A stretch of 7,437 nucleotides of DNA from Chloroflexota bacterium (GTDB lineage Bacteria > Chloroflexota > Dehalococcoidia > JACQTR01), in contig JACQTR010000109.1 in the NCBI GenBank assembly GCA_016210705.1, forward strand, positions 1 through 7,437, given 5' to 3'. This document shows positions 1-6,072 of the stretch, piece by piece. The notes under the pieces were generated by a model. That model made no database searches. It was not told where the DNA came from and was given only the letters and a program-made list of their open reading frames with translations. Within the stretch, counting starts at the first letter, position 1; every line of letters begins with the position of its first letter. The position numbers and the translations under genes were made by a program.

Positions 1-16
1 GGAAAGGAGAAAAGCC

Positions 17-2215
17 ATGAAAAGCAGCATCGGAAAAAGGTGGAAGAAAGGGTTAGTAGCGCTCCTAATGCTCTCTTTGCTAACCATTCTGATTTGGGGC
101 ATGGCGGCAAAAGTGGGGGCGGGCCTCCCTGATCCAATCAGCGGGTTCCGGGCGCTGAGTGGTGCCGCAGCAGCCTCTTTTGTTGTCCCCGATGATATGC
201 AATTGACCCAAAGCTTCCTCCTTGATAAATATGGTCTTACTTATGAACGTTACCAGCAATACGTTGGCCCTGCCCAGGTTTTAGGCGGGGAGATTACCCT
301 CTATCGAGCTGATTCCGGCACTATTGCCACCGTCATCGGTGCCCACTTCCCGGGTCTTGTAGCGCGTAACGTTGCCCGCCTGTCGGCAGCGGAGGCTGTT
401 GGTATTGCCGATCGTGACCTAGGCCCTGGAGAAGAGCAGGGCAACGGCTCTTCTCCAACGAACGCCACTGGCCTAGTTGATAACAATGGCAGCCCGGCGG
501 TGGAGCGGAATGTCGATCTAATGATCGACCCTCAAGGCGGACAGCTTTTCTTCCGCGTGGAGACTCGGCGCTTCGCCAGCCGCTGGGTCCACTGGATCGA
601 TGCCGAGAACGGGCAGATCCTTAATAAGTACGACGCCATCGAGACCGATGGCTACGGCACCGGCGTCAAGGGCGATACCAAGGACCTTGACGGGGCGGAC
701 AACAGTAACGGCCTTGGCACTGACGACCTGACGACCTACCACAGCGCATCGGGGCACGGTGCCACTGGCCCCCACTACGACCTCTTTTCTACGGATAACC
801 GCCAGAAGACCTACGATGCCCACAATGGCACTGCGCTTCTCTATTACACCACCGACACTGATAACCACTGGGTCAACGTGACCGCGGATCGCAAGTCTCC
901 CGGCCAGCCGGCCTTAGTTGATGCCCAGTACTACGCCAATACCACCGATGACTTCTATCAGGCCATTTTCGGCTGGAATTGGCTAGCCCATTATGCAGGG
1001 GGGATGCAGTCGGTAGGCCATTATTCCAGGAACTACAACAATGCCTTTTGGAATGGCACCTATGTTATTTATGGCGATGGCGATGGTAGCAGCTTCCGGG
1101 AGTTCAGTGGAGGGTTGGACGTGGCGGCCCACGAGCATACCCATGGAGTGACCGACGCCACTTCTAAACTAAACTACCAGGATGAGTCGGGCGCCCTCAA
1201 CGAGGCCTTCTCCGATATGATGGGCAACAGCGCCGAGTTCTTCGCCAGCGAACCCACTTCCAGCAACTGCGTGACCAAGCCCTTGACCTCGATAAGCCAG
1301 GGACAAGTGGGCTGCGCCGACTGGTGGATTGGCGAAGACGTCTACCTGCCCAGCGATGCGGCGCCCGGCTTCCGCAACATGGCTGACCCTCGAGAAGACG
1401 GCGACCCCGACCACTATAGTGAGCGCCAGATCGGTGGCAGCGACAACGGGGGCGTCCATACCAACAGCGGCATCCCCAACCACGCCTATTTCTTGTTGAT
1501 TAACGGCGGAAAGAACGCCGGCTGTGACGGCTCTCAATGGAAGTTGGCGAGCGACACCCACACTCACGCCGCCGACTGCGGCGTCAGTGTCGCTGGCATC
1601 GGGCTGGACAAGGCCGAGGCCATCTTCTTCACCGCCTTCATAGGGCTGCCCAAGAATGCCACCATGAGCAACGCTCGCGATGGCACCGTGGCGGTAGCCA
1701 GTTCATCACCGTATAGTGCTGCCGACTGCACCTCCGTCGTGGACGCCTGGCAGGCCGTTGGTGTGTCGGGCTCGGCAACCTGTCCGGGATCCCCTACGCC
1801 CACGCCCACGGCTACGCCAACAGCTACGGCTACGCCTACTGCTACACCAACGCCCACGAGTACACCAACGCCAACCGGCACCATGCATGTGGGTGACTTG
1901 GACGGCGTCAGCACCTTGAAGGGCAAAAGCGGAAAGTGGTCGGCTTCGGTGACGGTTACCGTTCACGATTCGAGCGAGGCTCTTGTGTCTGGCGCTTCCG
2001 TGAACGTAAGTTGGAGCACGGGTAAGACGGCTTCAGGTACCACCAATAGCAGCGGGCAGGTAACCTTTGGCTCTGGGTCGTTGAGCAGCGGCACTCTTTC
2101 GGTTAGCCTAACCGTTACTAATGTTACCTCCACGGCGTTCACCTATGACGCTTCCGCTAACCACGACCCGGATACCGACAGCAATGGCACTACTATCACG
2201 GTGAATAAACCCTAG
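17..2215 (+). CDS. Secreted thermolysin-like (M4 family) zinc metallopeptidase with C-terminal Ig-like module
   Basis: Extracellular neutral endopeptidase of family M4 made as a pre-pro-enzyme (732 aa). Residues 1-36 form a signal peptide (KRWKK then a long hydrophobic run). About 40-205 is a propeptide of the FTP/PepSY type that normally chaperones folding and is removed by autoprocessing. The catalytic domain spans about 210-585. The zinc site is HEHTH with H372 and H376 as ligands and E373 as general base. E396 in GALNEAFSD is the third ligand, exactly 20 residues after H376 as in thermolysin. Y387 and H481 (GGVHTNSG) match the transition-state residues Tyr157 and His231. Several cysteines (in SNC, VGC, AGC, ADC) suggest disulfides. 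Residues 592-622 are a Thr/Pro linker and 623-732 a beta-rich Ig/Big-1-like domain ending NHDPDTDSNGT. The start is supported by AAAGGAG at 3-9, 7 nt before ATG. All catalytic residues are present, so an active enzyme is expected. Its promoter lies outside the window. Confidence 0.96.
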   Translation: MKSSIGKRWKKGLVALLMLSLLTILIWGMAAKVGAGLPDPISGFRALSGAAAASFVVPDDMQLTQSFLLDKYGLTYERYQQYVGPAQVLGGEITLYRADSGTIATVIGAHFPGLVARNVARLSAAEAVGIADRDLGPGEEQGNGSSPTNATGLVDNNGSPAVERNVDLMIDPQGGQLFFRVETRRFASRWVHWIDAENGQILNKYDAIETDGYGTGVKGDTKDLDGADNSNGLGTDDLTTYHSASGHGATGPHYDLFSTDNRQKTYDAHNGTALLYYTTDTDNHWVNVTADRKSPGQPALVDAQYYANTTDDFYQAIFGWNWLAHYAGGMQSVGHYSRNYNNAFWNGTYVIYGDGDGSSFREFSGGLDVAAHEHTHGVTDATSKLNYQDESGALNEAFSDMMGNSAEFFASEPTSSNCVTKPLTSISQGQVGCADWWIGEDVYLPSDAAPGFRNMADPREDGDPDHYSERQIGGSDNGGVHTNSGIPNHAYFLLINGGKNAGCDGSQWKLASDTHTHAADCGVSVAGIGLDKAEAIFFTAFIGLPKNATMSNARDGTVAVASSSPYSAADCTSVVDAWQAVGVSGSATCPGSPTPTPTATPTATATPTATPTPTSTPTPTGTMHVGDLDGVSTLKGKSGKWSASVTVTVHDSSEALVSGASVNVSWSTGKTASGTTNSSGQVTFGSGSLSSGTLSVSLTVTNVTSTAFTYDASANHDPDTDSNGTTITVNKP
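1790..1882 (+). repeat. Thr-Pro/Thr-Ala linker-coding repeat inside the protease gene
   Basis: This stretch is an imperfect repeat of ACG/ACN and CCN/GCN codons coding residues 592-622 of the protease (SPTPTPTATP type). It is a flexible, probably protease-resistant or glycosylated spacer between the catalytic domain and the C-terminal module. The codons vary between copies, so the repeat is maintained at protein level rather than being a recent slippage tract. Confidence 0.85.
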
Positions 2216-2264
2216 GTAGCAGCATCTTGGGTGCGTATAGTAGTAACACCTTTAGGAGGTTGCC

Positions 2265-2480
2265 ATGAAGAAGCGTTGGATTTTAGCGTTGGTCATAGTG
2301 GCAGTGCTTACCCTTGGTGTGCTGCAGTTCACAGTTTTGAGTGGCGGCCCAGCATTGGCGGCTGGTCCTGGCGCCGGAACTGGCCCTTGGATAGCCGGAG
2401 ATGATGCCAACTGTCCCAGCCCTGATCAATACGAGTTGATCAACACCAATAGCGGCAAGGCGCACTGCTTCCGGAGATAA
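2265..2480 (+). CDS. Small secreted two-cysteine peptide downstream of the M4 protease
   Basis: This 71-aa protein belongs to no family I recognise. MKKRW followed by a hydrophobic stretch (residues 6-25) and PALA at 29-32 gives a convincing Sec signal peptide, with predicted cleavage after A32. The mature product would be about 39 residues. It opens with a Gly/Pro/Ala-rich part (AGPGAGTGPW), then carries two cysteines, C50 and C68, 18 residues apart, which could form one disulfide, and ends in a basic tail (HCFRR). The ribosome-binding site is excellent: AGGAGGT at 2254-2260, 4 nt before ATG. The gene begins 49 nt after the protease stop with no terminator between, so co-transcription is likely. 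Possible roles are protease partner, substrate, inhibitor or signal; the sequence does not choose among them. The strong RBS, signal peptide and operon position argue that it is a real gene despite its length. Confidence 0.75.
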   Translation: MKKRWILALVIVAVLTLGVLQFTVLSGGPALAAGPGAGTGPWIAGDDANCPSPDQYELINTNSGKAHCFRR

Positions 2481-2494
2481 TCGGATAGCGTTCT

Positions 2495-2520
2495 GCCGTA
2501 GCCTTGCGCCTAGCGGCTTT
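2495..2520 (+). terminator. Weak candidate intrinsic terminator between convergent genes
   Basis: GCCGTAG (2495-2501) can pair with CTA(G)CGGC (2510-2517), giving a 7-bp stem with one bulged G and an 8-nt loop, followed by only TTT (2518-2520). It lies just after the small-peptide stop and overlaps the last codons of the convergent lipoprotein gene. The position suits a terminator for the protease/peptide operon, but the bulge and short T-run make it weak. Confidence 0.3.
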
Positions 2521-2989
2521 GCACCGCCTGCTGTGTATGTTCGGTTAGCCACTCCACCAACGGCCGCAGGTCGTCGGCTAACCCCAGGTCGTCGGCGTGA
2601 ATCTCATGGGTCTTGTCACCGCGCCATAGCGTGAGGGTGTAGTTGATGCAATCGCGGCATTGGGGCGTGCGCTGGCCCTCTGGCTGGGAGAAAAAGTCGC
2701 TGGCATCGATTAACTGGACGAGGGCACTAATCTCGGGCTCGGCCAAAGTCATCTGAACTTGGCGGTCGGTGCGCAGGTCACGGAAGATCGCCTCCCCGCT
2801 GCTCCGTATCACGGCGCTGAGCTGGAAGCCGGTGATGCCTCCCTCTTGATCAAAGGAAAGCTCCCATGCCACCGCGGGCGTAGCCTCAAGGGTAGGTTCT
2901 TTTCCCCCTGACGAGGGAGAACCCCCACAGGACACAGCTGTCACCGCGAAGAATATCCCAACAATGAAAAAGCTAACAGTTGTTAACAT
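2510..2989 (-). CDS. Small lipoprotein with an emfourin-like domain (candidate M4 protease inhibitor)
   Basis: This 159-aa protein has a hydrophobic N-terminus (residues 4-18) and a lipobox AVS-C21 followed by GGSPSSGG, so it should be lipid-anchored on the outer face of the membrane. A Ser/Gly/Pro spacer leads to a globular domain at about 41-150. The visible pattern is a beta strand into EGGITGF, a basic strand, an acidic helix (LAEPEISALVQLIDASDFF, 82-100), a Tyr-containing strand (INYTLTLW), and the ending DDLRPLVEWL. This order resembles emfourin, the small protein inhibitor of the M4 protease protealysin, and an M4 protease gene lies about 300 nt away. That family link is my pattern recognition and is not proven. 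A CxxC pair (C111, C114) sits just before the Tyr strand. The gene follows mnmE with 25 nt between and is probably co-transcribed. The first ATG is given as start, but the Shine-Dalgarno points to an in-frame CTG or ATT slightly upstream. Confidence 0.85.
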   Translation of the reverse strand: MLTTVSFFIVGIFFAVTAVSCGGSPSSGGKEPTLEATPAVAWELSFDQEGGITGFQLSAVIRSSGEAIFRDLRTDRQVQMTLAEPEISALVQLIDASDFFSQPEGQRTPQCRDCINYTLTLWRGDKTHEIHADDLGLADDLRPLVEWLTEHTQQAVQSR

Positions 2990-3006
2990 TTGAGGCAGAA
3001 TTTTGG

Positions 3007-3013
3007 CCTCCTC
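3007..3013 (-). promoter_or_regulatory. Strong Shine-Dalgarno of the lipoprotein gene, misplaced for its ATG
   Basis: On the minus strand GAGGAGG lies directly after the mnmE TAA stop (3017-3015). It is 17 nt from the first ATG (2989-2987), which is too far. It is 8 nt from an in-frame CTG (2998-2996) and 5 nt from an in-frame ATT (3001-2999). It therefore bears on the choice of start codon. Confidence 0.6.
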
Positions 3014-3014
3014 T

Positions 3015-4367
3015 TTATTTTCCTACGCAGAACTGGCTGAAGATGGCCTCTAAAAGGCCCTCGGCCACCGTCTCTCCGGTTATCTCACCCAAGGCGTTGA
3101 TGGCAGCGGTGAGGTCTATGGTGATAAAGTCGGCGGGCAGGTTGGCCTCATAACTGGCCAAGGTGGCGGTGAGATGTTTTGCCCCTCGTTCCAGGGCGTC
3201 CTTGTGGCGGGGGTTGCTCACTAAAGGGGCGTCAGAGGTTATGATCTTGCCCGCCAAAACCGTGCTTACCATAGCCCTCTCTAGATCGGGGATGCCCTGG
3301 CCAGTGAGGGCCGAGGTGGAGACTTGCGGCCAGGCCAGATGGGTTAGAGAGGCGTGACGCGGAAGATCGGCCTTGTTAGCTACCACTAGCGTCGTTTTAT
3401 CACCTATAAATGCCTTAATCTCCTCGTCTTGGGCGGTTAATTGCTCACTGGCGTCCACCACCCACAGTAGTAAGTCGGCCTGCTCAATGGCGCGATGGCT
3501 TCGCTCCACTCCAAGATGTTCCACCAAGTCCTTGCTGACGGCGATGCCGGCGGTGTCCACCAAGATGAAAGGCACCCCTTTGAGATTCACTATCTCCTCA
3601 AGAGTGTCCCGGGTGGTTCCGGGTATCGGAGTAACGATGGCCCTATTTTCTCGCAATAGACAGTTCAGGAGGCTGGATTTGCCCACGTTGGGGCGTCCTA
3701 CGATGGCGGTGCGTACCCCCTGGCGATAGACCATGCCACTATCGGCGGTGGCTATGAGCTGATCTATGGCGGCTTGAGCTCGCCTTAAGGTAGGGCCGAT
3801 GTCTTGGGGAGGCACCTCGTCCTCAGGGAAATCGATGGTGGCGGTAAGGTAAGCCAGAACTGACGTAAGCTCCGCGTTCAGGGTCTTTACAGGCTTCGAG
3901 AGTCGGCCACCTAGCCCTTGTAGGGCGAGCCGCAGGCTGGCCGCGGTCTTAGCCCGAATTACATCCAGTACTGCCTCGGCTTGAGCCAGGTCAATACGTC
4001 CGTTGAGGAAAGCGCGCAGGGTAAACTCACCGGGTTGGGCCAGCCTGGCCCCTCCACGAAGAACCAGCTCTAGAATGCGCTGTAGGGGTAGCGGGCCTCC
4101 GTGGGCGTTGATCTCTACCATGTCCTCGTGGGTATAGGTATGAGGGGCAGCCATGTAGGCCACCAACACCTCGTCCACCACCTCTCCCGAGGTGTCGATG
4201 ATATGGCCGTAGACTAGACGGCGATGAGATAGGCGACGGGGGAAAAGCCTCTCTGCAATGGCTTTAGCCTCGGGTCCACTAAGTCGCACGATGCCAATGC
4301 CTCCCTCGCCTATGGGGGTGGATATGGCGGCGATGGTATCCGTGTTAGGATTCAAGGACTTTCTCAC
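3015..4367 (-). CDS. mnmE: tRNA uridine-5-carboxymethylaminomethyl modification GTPase MnmE
   Basis: MnmE (TrmE), working with MnmG, uses GTP, a folate C1 donor and glycine or ammonium to install the (carboxymethyl)aminomethyl group at C5 of wobble U34 in certain cytoplasmic tRNAs. The 450-aa length is normal. The N-terminal folate-binding domain (about 9-125) begins with the typical DTIAAISTPIGEGGIGIVRLSG region (10-31) and includes NAHGGP (87-92). The helical region is split around the inserted Ras-like G domain: G1 GRPNVGKS (224-231), G2 TTRD (251-254), G3 DTAG (271-274), G4 NKAD (331-334) and a G5-like SAL (352-354). The C-terminal FCVGK (446-450) is the family's CxGK ending with its active-site cysteine, C447. 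The start is GTG with only a poor RBS (AAGG, 2-3 nt away); an in-frame TTG at 4355 is an alternative. The partner mnmG is not in the window. A promoter is visible upstream (4444-4416) and the lipoprotein gene follows in the same direction. Confidence 0.97.
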   Translation of the reverse strand: MRKSLNPNTDTIAAISTPIGEGGIGIVRLSGPEAKAIAERLFPRRLSHRRLVYGHIIDTSGEVVDEVLVAYMAAPHTYTHEDMVEINAHGGPLPLQRILELVLRGGARLAQPGEFTLRAFLNGRIDLAQAEAVLDVIRAKTAASLRLALQGLGGRLSKPVKTLNAELTSVLAYLTATIDFPEDEVPPQDIGPTLRRAQAAIDQLIATADSGMVYRQGVRTAIVGRPNVGKSSLLNCLLRENRAIVTPIPGTTRDTLEEIVNLKGVPFILVDTAGIAVSKDLVEHLGVERSHRAIEQADLLLWVVDASEQLTAQDEEIKAFIGDKTTLVVANKADLPRHASLTHLAWPQVSTSALTGQGIPDLERAMVSTVLAGKIITSDAPLVSNPRHKDALERGAKHLTATLASYEANLPADFITIDLTAAINALGEITGETVAEGLLEAIFSQFCVGK

Positions 4368-4371
4368 TACC

Positions 4372-4401
4372 TTGACTCGCCCGTAATCTAGGGCCTATGA
4401 T
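4372..4401 (+). promoter_or_regulatory. Sigma70-type promoter of the amidase gene
   Basis: TTGACT (4372-4377) and TATGAT (4396-4401) are separated by 18 bp, and each matches the consensus at five of six positions. The predicted start is near 4408, giving a leader of about 54 nt before the ATG at 4462. The -35 box lies only 4 bp upstream of the divergent mnmE start codon. Confidence 0.6.
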
Positions 4402-4426
4402 TGTGCTATAAGGGGATTGTAGCACA
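4402..4426. repeat. 25-bp palindrome between the divergent mnmE and amidase promoters
   Basis: TGTGCTATAA (4402-4411) mirrors TTGTAGCACA (4417-4426) around GGGGA: nine of ten arm positions are complementary and the remaining one is a T/G. It covers both predicted transcription starts and the -10 box of the mnmE promoter. It could be an operator for a shared regulator, or a hairpin in early transcripts. No T-run follows, so it is not an intrinsic terminator. Confidence 0.6.
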
Positions 4427-4444
4427 GGACTTTGCCCCCTTCAA
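4416..4444 (-). promoter_or_regulatory. Sigma70-type promoter of mnmE
   Basis: On the minus strand TTGAAG (4444-4439) is followed after 17 bp by TACAAT (4421-4416), which carries an upstream TG (extended -10: TGCTACAAT). The predicted start is near 4409, giving a leader of about 40 nt before the GTG. It overlaps the opposing amidase promoter. Confidence 0.6.
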
Positions 4445-4461
4445 CGAGACGAGGGGTTCTG

Positions 4462-5406
4462 ATGAATAGCTCTCTAATCAAAAAAATAGGGCAGTTTGGA
4501 GCCCTGGCCTTATTTTTCTCTGTAATTTGGGTCTTAGCCCAGGCTTGGGGTGAGAAGGAAGAAGGCTTGCCGGGAAGGGCACCAGATTTTGTGGTGGAGG
4601 GTGGGCCTGCTGCCTCGGGGGAAAGTCTCAGCCTTGTTTTGGGGGAAGACTTAACCAATATCCCACAAACATCTGAACTTGTCTGTGTTGAGAAAGAGCC
4701 AGGGGAAAGAGTGATCGTCGTCGACCCTGGTCATGGTGGGCCCTTTGAGGTGGGCGCTGTCCACAGGAACGCTTGGGGCGAGGCCGACGTAGTGGAAAAA
4801 GAGGTTAATCTTAAGATAGCCCTTGTGCTGCGCGACCTGCTATCGGGCGATGGCTACGAGGTAGTTTTGACCCGAGACGGCGACACCGGCGCTCTCGATC
4901 CCGAAGCCGCCGACACCTTTAGTGGCTATCGCCGAACTAGGGCCGATCTCCAGGCCCGGGTGGACATAGCCAACTCCGCCTGTGCCGACCTTTTTATTTC
5001 CGTCCACAATAATGGCTCTACCTCTCCAGGCGAATCTGGGACAGAGGTTTGGTATTCCAAGGATCGCCCCTTTGCCGCGGAGAACCTGGCTCTGGCTCGC
5101 CTCGTCCAGGCTAATTTGTTGGCCCAACTAAGGGAGGTAGGCTATAGTTCTAGAGATCGTGGAGTAAAGGACGATTCCAACTTTCGGGTGTTCCAAGGCA
5201 GAACCTACAACCTCTTTGTTCTAGGGCCCGGACGACCAGGGGCTCGTGCGACCCAGATGCCCGGCATCCTTGGTGAATCCATCTTCGTATCTAACGACGT
5301 AGAGGCTAGCCTGCTCCAGCAGGACAGGGTTATCGAGGCTATAGCCCAGGGTTACTACCAAAGCATAATTAGCTACTTCGAACAGCGGAATACTGCTGCT
5401 TCTTAA
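4462..5406 (+). CDS. Exported N-acetylmuramoyl-L-alanine amidase (Amidase_3)
   Basis: This zinc amidase cleaves the amide bond between N-acetylmuramic acid and L-alanine in peptidoglycan, acting outside the cytoplasmic membrane in cell separation or wall turnover. The 314-aa protein starts with a signal peptide or membrane anchor (hydrophobic residues 11-27), then a low-complexity spacer to about 80. The Amidase_3 domain runs from about 83 to 308. It opens with VIVVDPGHGG (zinc ligand H91), followed by KEVNL (ligand E114), LFISVHNNG (ligand H182) and ILGESIFVSN, where E272 is the likely catalytic glutamate. No separate wall-binding repeats (SPOR, LysM, SH3, AMIN) are visible. The ATG at 4462 is chosen because GAGGGG at 4451-4456 lies 5 nt upstream and the signal peptide follows at once. 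An in-frame TTG at 4432 would add ten residues without a usable RBS. The gene is divergent from mnmE and has its own promoter. No clear terminator follows. Confidence 0.93.
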   Translation: MNSSLIKKIGQFGALALFFSVIWVLAQAWGEKEEGLPGRAPDFVVEGGPAASGESLSLVLGEDLTNIPQTSELVCVEKEPGERVIVVDPGHGGPFEVGAVHRNAWGEADVVEKEVNLKIALVLRDLLSGDGYEVVLTRDGDTGALDPEAADTFSGYRRTRADLQARVDIANSACADLFISVHNNGSTSPGESGTEVWYSKDRPFAAENLALARLVQANLLAQLREVGYSSRDRGVKDDSNFRVFQGRTYNLFVLGPGRPGARATQMPGILGESIFVSNDVEASLLQQDRVIEAIAQGYYQSIISYFEQRNTAAS

Positions 5407-5445
5407 GACTTTCTGAATCACTAGCATTCGCCTGCACCCCAAGTC

Positions 5446-5474
5446 TTGACAAAATTTGTAACAGCTATTACATT
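5446..5474 (+). promoter_or_regulatory. Sigma70-type promoter of the ChrB-like/MFS operon
   Basis: A perfect TTGACA (5446-5451) lies 17 bp before TACATT (5469-5474), a four-of-six -10 box. The predicted start is near 5481, so the leader before the ATG at 5504 would be only about 22 nt. No convincing Shine-Dalgarno is visible in that leader. Confidence 0.65.
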
Positions 5475-5489
5475 GTAACAACTGATACA
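5456..5489 (+). promoter_or_regulatory. Candidate operator: TGTAACA repeats overlapping the promoter
   Basis: TTGTAACA occurs twice as an exact direct repeat (5456-5463 and 5473-5480, 17 bp apart), and a related TGATACA is at 5483-5489. Inverted pairs are also present: TGTAA-N6-TTACA (5457-5461/5468-5472) and TTACA-T-TGTAA (5468-5478). The cluster lies across the spacer, the -10 box and the predicted start, the usual position for a repressor site. The binding protein is inferred, perhaps the ChrB-like product itself. Confidence 0.5.
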
Positions 5490-5503
5490 AAAAGTCACGA
5501 CGC

Positions 5504-6034
5504 ATGGGATGGTTGCTGTTTATTTATCGGGTCCCCAGCGAGCCCTCTCGCAATCGCGTTACCATATGGCGCGAATTGAAGCGGTTGGGAGGTTTTTACC
5601 TCCAACAATCGGTTTGCATTCTTCCTAATTATGCGCCTTTGGAGGGAGCTTTAGTGGCTTTAGGTACACGCATTCGGGAGTGGGGGGGACAATCGCACTT
5701 ATTGTCGTTGACGTCTCTGAACGAGGAGGAGGAAAAGAAAATTATTGAGGGCTTTCAAAAGGCTCGAGATAAAGACTATGAAGAGATCATCGAGCAATGC
5801 GATCATCTATTTGAGGAACTGGCCCGCGAGACTGAACAGCAGAACTTTTCCTCGTCTGAAGTTGAGGAGAATGAAGAGGACTTGGAACGTCTTAAGCGCT
5901 GGTTCCATCGGGTGCAGGATCGGGACTGGTTTGGAGCATTGGGAGGGGAGGCTGCGAAAAAACGGCTAGCCGAAGCTGAAGTGGCGCTGGAGGTATTTTC
6001 GCAAAAAGTATACGAGCTAGAGAACTTCAGTTAA
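5504..6034 (+). CDS. ChrB N-terminal-domain protein, probable regulator of the adjacent transporter
   Basis: The 176-aa protein matches the N-terminal domain of ChrB, the chromate-sensing regulator of chromate resistance operons. The family signature is clear. WLLFIYRVP (3-11) opens the domain, and IWRELKRLGGFYLQQSVCILP (21-41) forms its helix and strand. A charged helical part follows with ARDKDYEEIIEQC (87-99) and EENEEDLERLKRWFHRVQDRDWF (121-143). Full ChrB proteins are about 300 aa with a further C-terminal chromate-resistance domain, which is absent here. The frame ends naturally, so this looks like a single-domain form and not a truncation. The first domain resembles the ferredoxin-like fold shared by Cas2 and the PaaX C-terminus. 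The ATG start agrees with the family's usual N-terminus although no RBS is visible. It is the first gene of an operon with an MFS permease 38 nt downstream. A transcriptional regulatory role is inferred; the ligand is unknown and may not be chromate. Confidence 0.85.
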   Translation: MGWLLFIYRVPSEPSRNRVTIWRELKRLGGFYLQQSVCILPNYAPLEGALVALGTRIREWGGQSHLLSLTSLNEEEEKKIIEGFQKARDKDYEEIIEQCDHLFEELARETEQQNFSSSEVEENEEDLERLKRWFHRVQDRDWFGALGGEAAKKRLAEAEVALEVFSQKVYELENFS

Positions 6035-6072
6035 CTACAAGAAAAATGGAAACCAGGGCAGGAGCAAAAGGG

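Noticed and set aside
518..1567. Long minus-strand open frames within the protease gene (518-868, 1169-1567)
   Set aside because: No RBS, no recognisable domain, and fully overlapped by a gene with intact catalytic motifs; they are antisense shadows.
1790..1882. Tandem-repeat look resembling a CRISPR or satellite array
   Set aside because: Units are 6-12 nt, in frame and codon-varied, with no spacers; it encodes a protein linker.
1564..1926. Minus-strand open frame with a long Gly-Val repeat, opposite the protease linker
   Set aside because: It is the antisense of the Thr-Pro linker and catalytic domain; codon structure and motifs clearly support the plus strand.
4432..4461. TTG start giving a ten-residue N-terminal extension of the amidase
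   Set aside because: There is no RBS before the TTG, whereas ATG 4462 has GAGGGG at proper spacing and is followed directly by the signal peptide.
5405..5447. AAGACTT ... AAGTCTT inverted repeat after the amidase as a terminator
   Set aside because: The arms are only 7 bp with a 29-nt loop, there is no T-run, and the right arm overlaps the -35 box of the next promoter.
5504..6034. Cas2-like protein
   Set aside because: The N-terminal fold pattern is similar, but there is no CRISPR array or cas1, and the downstream signature (ARDKDYEEI, EENEEDLERL, RDWF) fits ChrB-N.
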